Shown here one piece after another: positions 13,596 through 14,811 of a stretch of 14,811 bases of DNA (its first letter is position 1; each line of letters opens with the position of its first letter). Made by a program: the position numbers and the translations under genes. Source of the DNA: Clostridium sp. CAG:451 (lineage in GTDB: Bacteria > Bacillota_I > Bacilli_A > RF39 > UBA660); assembly GCA_000438295.1 (NCBI GenBank), contig FR901053.1, positions 1 through 14,811 on the forward strand, in the 5' to 3' direction. The notes beneath the pieces were generated by a model. The model was not told where the DNA came from and searched no databases. It saw only the letters and a list, made by a program, of their open reading frames with translations.

Positions 13596-13611
13596 AACTT
13601 GAATACAAGTT
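13596..13611 (-). other. Hairpin at the 5' edge of TR
   Basis: AACTTG (13596-13601) and CAAGTT (13606-13611) form a perfect 6-bp stem with a 4-nt loop, starting 4 nt outside the TR-VR homology. It could set the end of TR copying or stabilise the RNA. Function not known. Confidence 0.4.
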
Positions 13612-13717
13612 GGGAAAGGAGAGAGTCCGTTAATAGACTGCCCTTTTAACTTTTTTTTCAATGCACCATATTTTTCAACTAAATAGAAAATATTCTTTCT
13701 AGCTAATTGAAGTATAC

Positions 13718-13723
13718 ATTATA
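13718..13723 (-). promoter_or_regulatory. Candidate -10 box for TR RNA
   Basis: The minus strand reads TATAAT at 13723-13718. Transcription would start near 13711, about 120 nt upstream of the TR. No good -35 is seen 17 nt away, so TR RNA may instead come from read-through of the target transcript. Confidence 0.3.
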
Positions 13724-13772
13724 TCTTCTGGCATAATTATTTTCTTTATTTTTTATTATATATATTTTTTGC

Positions 13773-13800
13773 TAGGCAAAATGATGAGTCATTTTGCCTA
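13773..13800 (-). other. 12-bp-stem hairpin just downstream of the VR gene
   Basis: TAGGCAAAATGA (13773-13784) and TCATTTTGCCTA (13789-13800) are perfect inverted repeats with a 4-nt loop. The hairpin begins 9 nt after the target stop codon and 83 nt after the end of VR. On the minus strand it is followed by an A-rich rather than T-rich run, so it is a poor Rho-independent terminator. In phage DGRs a hairpin or cruciform with a 4-nt loop after VR promotes homing, and this is a good positional match. Confidence 0.55.
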
Positions 13801-13809
13801 ACGCACTTT

Positions 13810-14811
13810 CTATGATACTACAAATGGATTTAGTGATGTTCCATCTCCCTTAGTTATCAGTGTATCAGCTTTTAGGTTGATAACTGGGCGGACACCGAGG
13901 GAAGGCGTCACGCCATACCACGGATACAAACTGCCTGAAGGCAACACAAGCCAAACGTAAGCATGCGAGTTGTTAGAAGCGAAGGCAGACGGAGAGAGCG
14001 TCCAGTAGTACTTACCATTATATAGATAATAATTAATGTTTGGTGAGTATCCTCCATTATAGTAAGCTCTTCCTCCAGCAAGTCCTACCTCATCAGCTAA
14101 AATTAACCCTACTGGATAGTCTAGTTTAGCACTTTCATTTGACATTTTAAATTTATCATTATCCTGACTACATTTTAAACTTGGTTTTTTATTATCTTGT
14201 AAACGATTATATGCTCCATATATAGTTGTTGGTGTTGTTAAATAACCAGAACCACTTGTCATACTTCTGTCACTACAGAATGTTTCATCTGCTAGTTTTG
14301 AAGTATAACTTGTCATATTTGTTTTATACCAATTATCTAGTTTTGTTTTAATTGGTGAATCTGTCTTATTAGTTTGAGCTGTTAATAAACTATTTGAACT
14401 ATAACTTATTGGTTGGACTCTCATTTGAGTAGTATTAATATACCCAACGATTTTATATACTACATTACAACTAGTATTTAAACAACTATATAACTGCTTG
14501 TTTACTATCTCATCATGGTTATCATTCCATGTTAGTTGTTTGATATCTCCTGTTAAAGTAAATTTCTTAGTTGATTGATCAAAGGTATAACCTGTACCAA
14601 AGTTATACTTTTGAGTATTGGTAAACCAATCATAACCTGTTGTTCCATTACTTTCATGCAGAGAAAAATCTTCATTATACTTATATCCGACATAGGTTGG
14701 ATCCCAGTATTTACTATTAAACTGAGAATTACCTATAGTAACAGCATCTCCTGTATCTGATGTACTTTTACCAGAATAGATCATTCTGATACTTCCATCG
14801 CCATTTCGACG
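13810..14811 (-). CDS. DGR variable target protein, C-type-lectin-like domain (5' end outside window)
   Basis: Surface-type ligand-binding protein diversified by the DGR. 333 residues are visible; the frame is open to the right edge (RRNGDGSIRMIYSG at the border), so the true start lies outside. The apparent ATG at 14784 is internal. The visible part resembles the large DUF6273/C-type-lectin-like (FGE-type) proteins of gut Firmicutes: NGDGSIR near the start, two to three Cys pairs, YYWTLSPSAF and GVRPVINL near the end, and a terminal GTSLNPFVV. VR covers about residues 271-309. Eleven residues there differ from the TR-encoded version: Asn to Ala, Ala, His, Tyr, Leu, Tyr, Tyr, Gly and Pro, plus Met to Leu and Ile to Leu. 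Related proteins often have a signal or prepilin-like N terminus, but that part is not visible here. Partner or ligand unknown. Confidence 0.88.
   Translation of the reverse strand, partial: RRNGDGSIRMIYSGKSTSDTGDAVTIGNSQFNSKYWDPTYVGYKYNEDFSLHESNGTTGYDWFTNTQKYNFGTGYTFDQSTKKFTLTGDIKQLTWNDNHDEIVNKQLYSCLNTSCNVVYKIVGYINTTQMRVQPISYSSNSLLTAQTNKTDSPIKTKLDNWYKTNMTSYTSKLADETFCSDRSMTSGSGYLTTPTTIYGAYNRLQDNKKPSLKCSQDNDKFKMSNESAKLDYPVGLILADEVGLAGGRAYYNGGYSPNINYYLYNGKYYWTLSPSAFASNNSHAYVWLVLPSGSLYPWYGVTPSLGVRPVINLKADTLITKGDGTSLNPFVVS
13884..14000 (-). repeat. DGR variable repeat (VR)
   Basis: Recipient copy at the 3' end of the target gene. It differs from TR at 17 positions, all where TR has A on the coding strand: the replacements are T (7), C (5) and G (5) when read on that strand. 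One change is silent (CCA to CCT, Pro). Two adjacent AAC codons (Asn-Asn, in SNNS) are unchanged. 25 residues of fixed sequence follow before the stop, so VR is not at the extreme C terminus. Confidence 0.95.

Larger units (their letters stand above)
13330..13809 (-). other. Non-coding DGR interval holding TR and its flanks
   Basis: 480 bp without a protein gene. From the target side it contains a hairpin (13773-13800), a candidate promoter for TR RNA (13718-13723), AT-rich leader, a small hairpin at the TR edge (13596-13611), the TR (13476-13592), and a spacer of about 145 nt before MSL with another hairpin (13384-13397). In the studied BPP-1 phage DGR, the spacer next to TR folds and primes cDNA synthesis, so this spacer is the likely equivalent. 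Confidence 0.7.
11474..14000 (-). mobile_element. Diversity-generating retroelement (VR to RT)
   Basis: A complete DGR read right to left: VR at the 3' end of the target gene, a hairpin, TR, MSL, Avd and RT. TR and VR align over 117 bp with 17 differences, all at TR adenines. The protein genes overlap, and TR lies 147 bp upstream of the MSL start. DGRs are not independently mobile in the usual sense; this type label covers the retroelement as a unit. Confidence 0.95.

Noticed and set aside
13405..13608. 67-codon minus-strand ORF resembling the end of the target protein
   Set aside because: It is the TR read in the VR frame. It lacks the rest of the protein, its start has no ribosome site, and the difference from VR is purely at adenines, as expected for a template rather than a gene copy.
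13476..14000. CRISPR-like repeat pair
   Set aside because: Only two copies, 117 bp long and differing at adenines. They are TR and VR; there are no spacers or cas genes.
60..14811. Mycoplasma-type code (TGA as Trp), suggested by the low GC
   Set aside because: The TnpV and ZIP genes end in TGA at the expected lengths, and the tRNA-Trp has anticodon CCA.

Overview
The window is very AT-rich (roughly 30% GC by eye) and has strong GGAGG/GGTGA-type ribosome sites, -10 boxes close to TATAAT and standard-code genes. TGA acts as a stop (for example for the TnpV and ZIP genes), and the tRNA-Trp present has anticodon CCA. This fits a low-GC Firmicute (Bacilli-like, probably an uncultured gut lineage). 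The genus cannot be named from this sequence alone.

Layout. (1) 1-2444, minus strand: a PD-(D/E)XK/DUF5655 protein followed by a type I restriction methyltransferase (HsdM). (2) 2595-4305: a graveyard of mobile and decayed genes. It holds a TnpV gene with a small partner, an N-acetylmuramoyl-L-alanine amidase cut short before its last catalytic region, a 46-residue orphan ORF, and a response regulator collapsed onto the tail of a histidine kinase. (3) 4364-7512, plus strand: tRNA-Trp, a lipoprotein whose 3' coding end carries a cluster of DnaA-box-like 9-mers, and an ABC1/UbiB-family kinase. (4) 7529-9450, minus: a DUF4186 protein and a UvrD/Rep-type helicase. Divergent from these is a ZIP metal transporter (9628-10425, plus). 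(5) 10430 to the right edge, all minus: a complete diversity-generating retroelement (DGR) followed directly by a holin-like gene and an M23 endolysin-like gene.

The DGR is the centre of interest. In transcription order it has a variable target protein (entering from beyond the right edge), a 12-bp-stem hairpin, a template repeat (TR), a MutS-domain-I-like protein (MSL type), an Avd-like four-helix protein, and a DGR reverse transcriptase with GNMTSQ and YMDDF motifs. TR (13476-13592) and VR (13884-14000) align over 117 bp without gaps. All 17 differences fall at TR adenines (coding strand), and none fall at the 88 other positions. The changes replace 11 residues of a C-type-lectin-like C-terminal domain, mostly at AAY codons. 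This shows directly that the system has been active.

How the parts likely work together (inference): the TR RNA is copied with adenine errors by the RT-Avd complex. The MutS-like protein may handle the mismatched intermediate, and the VR is overwritten. The adjacent holin and M23 peptidase are co-directional and tightly spaced. They suggest either a phage-derived lysis cassette or a peptidoglycan-remodelling/export step for the variable protein.
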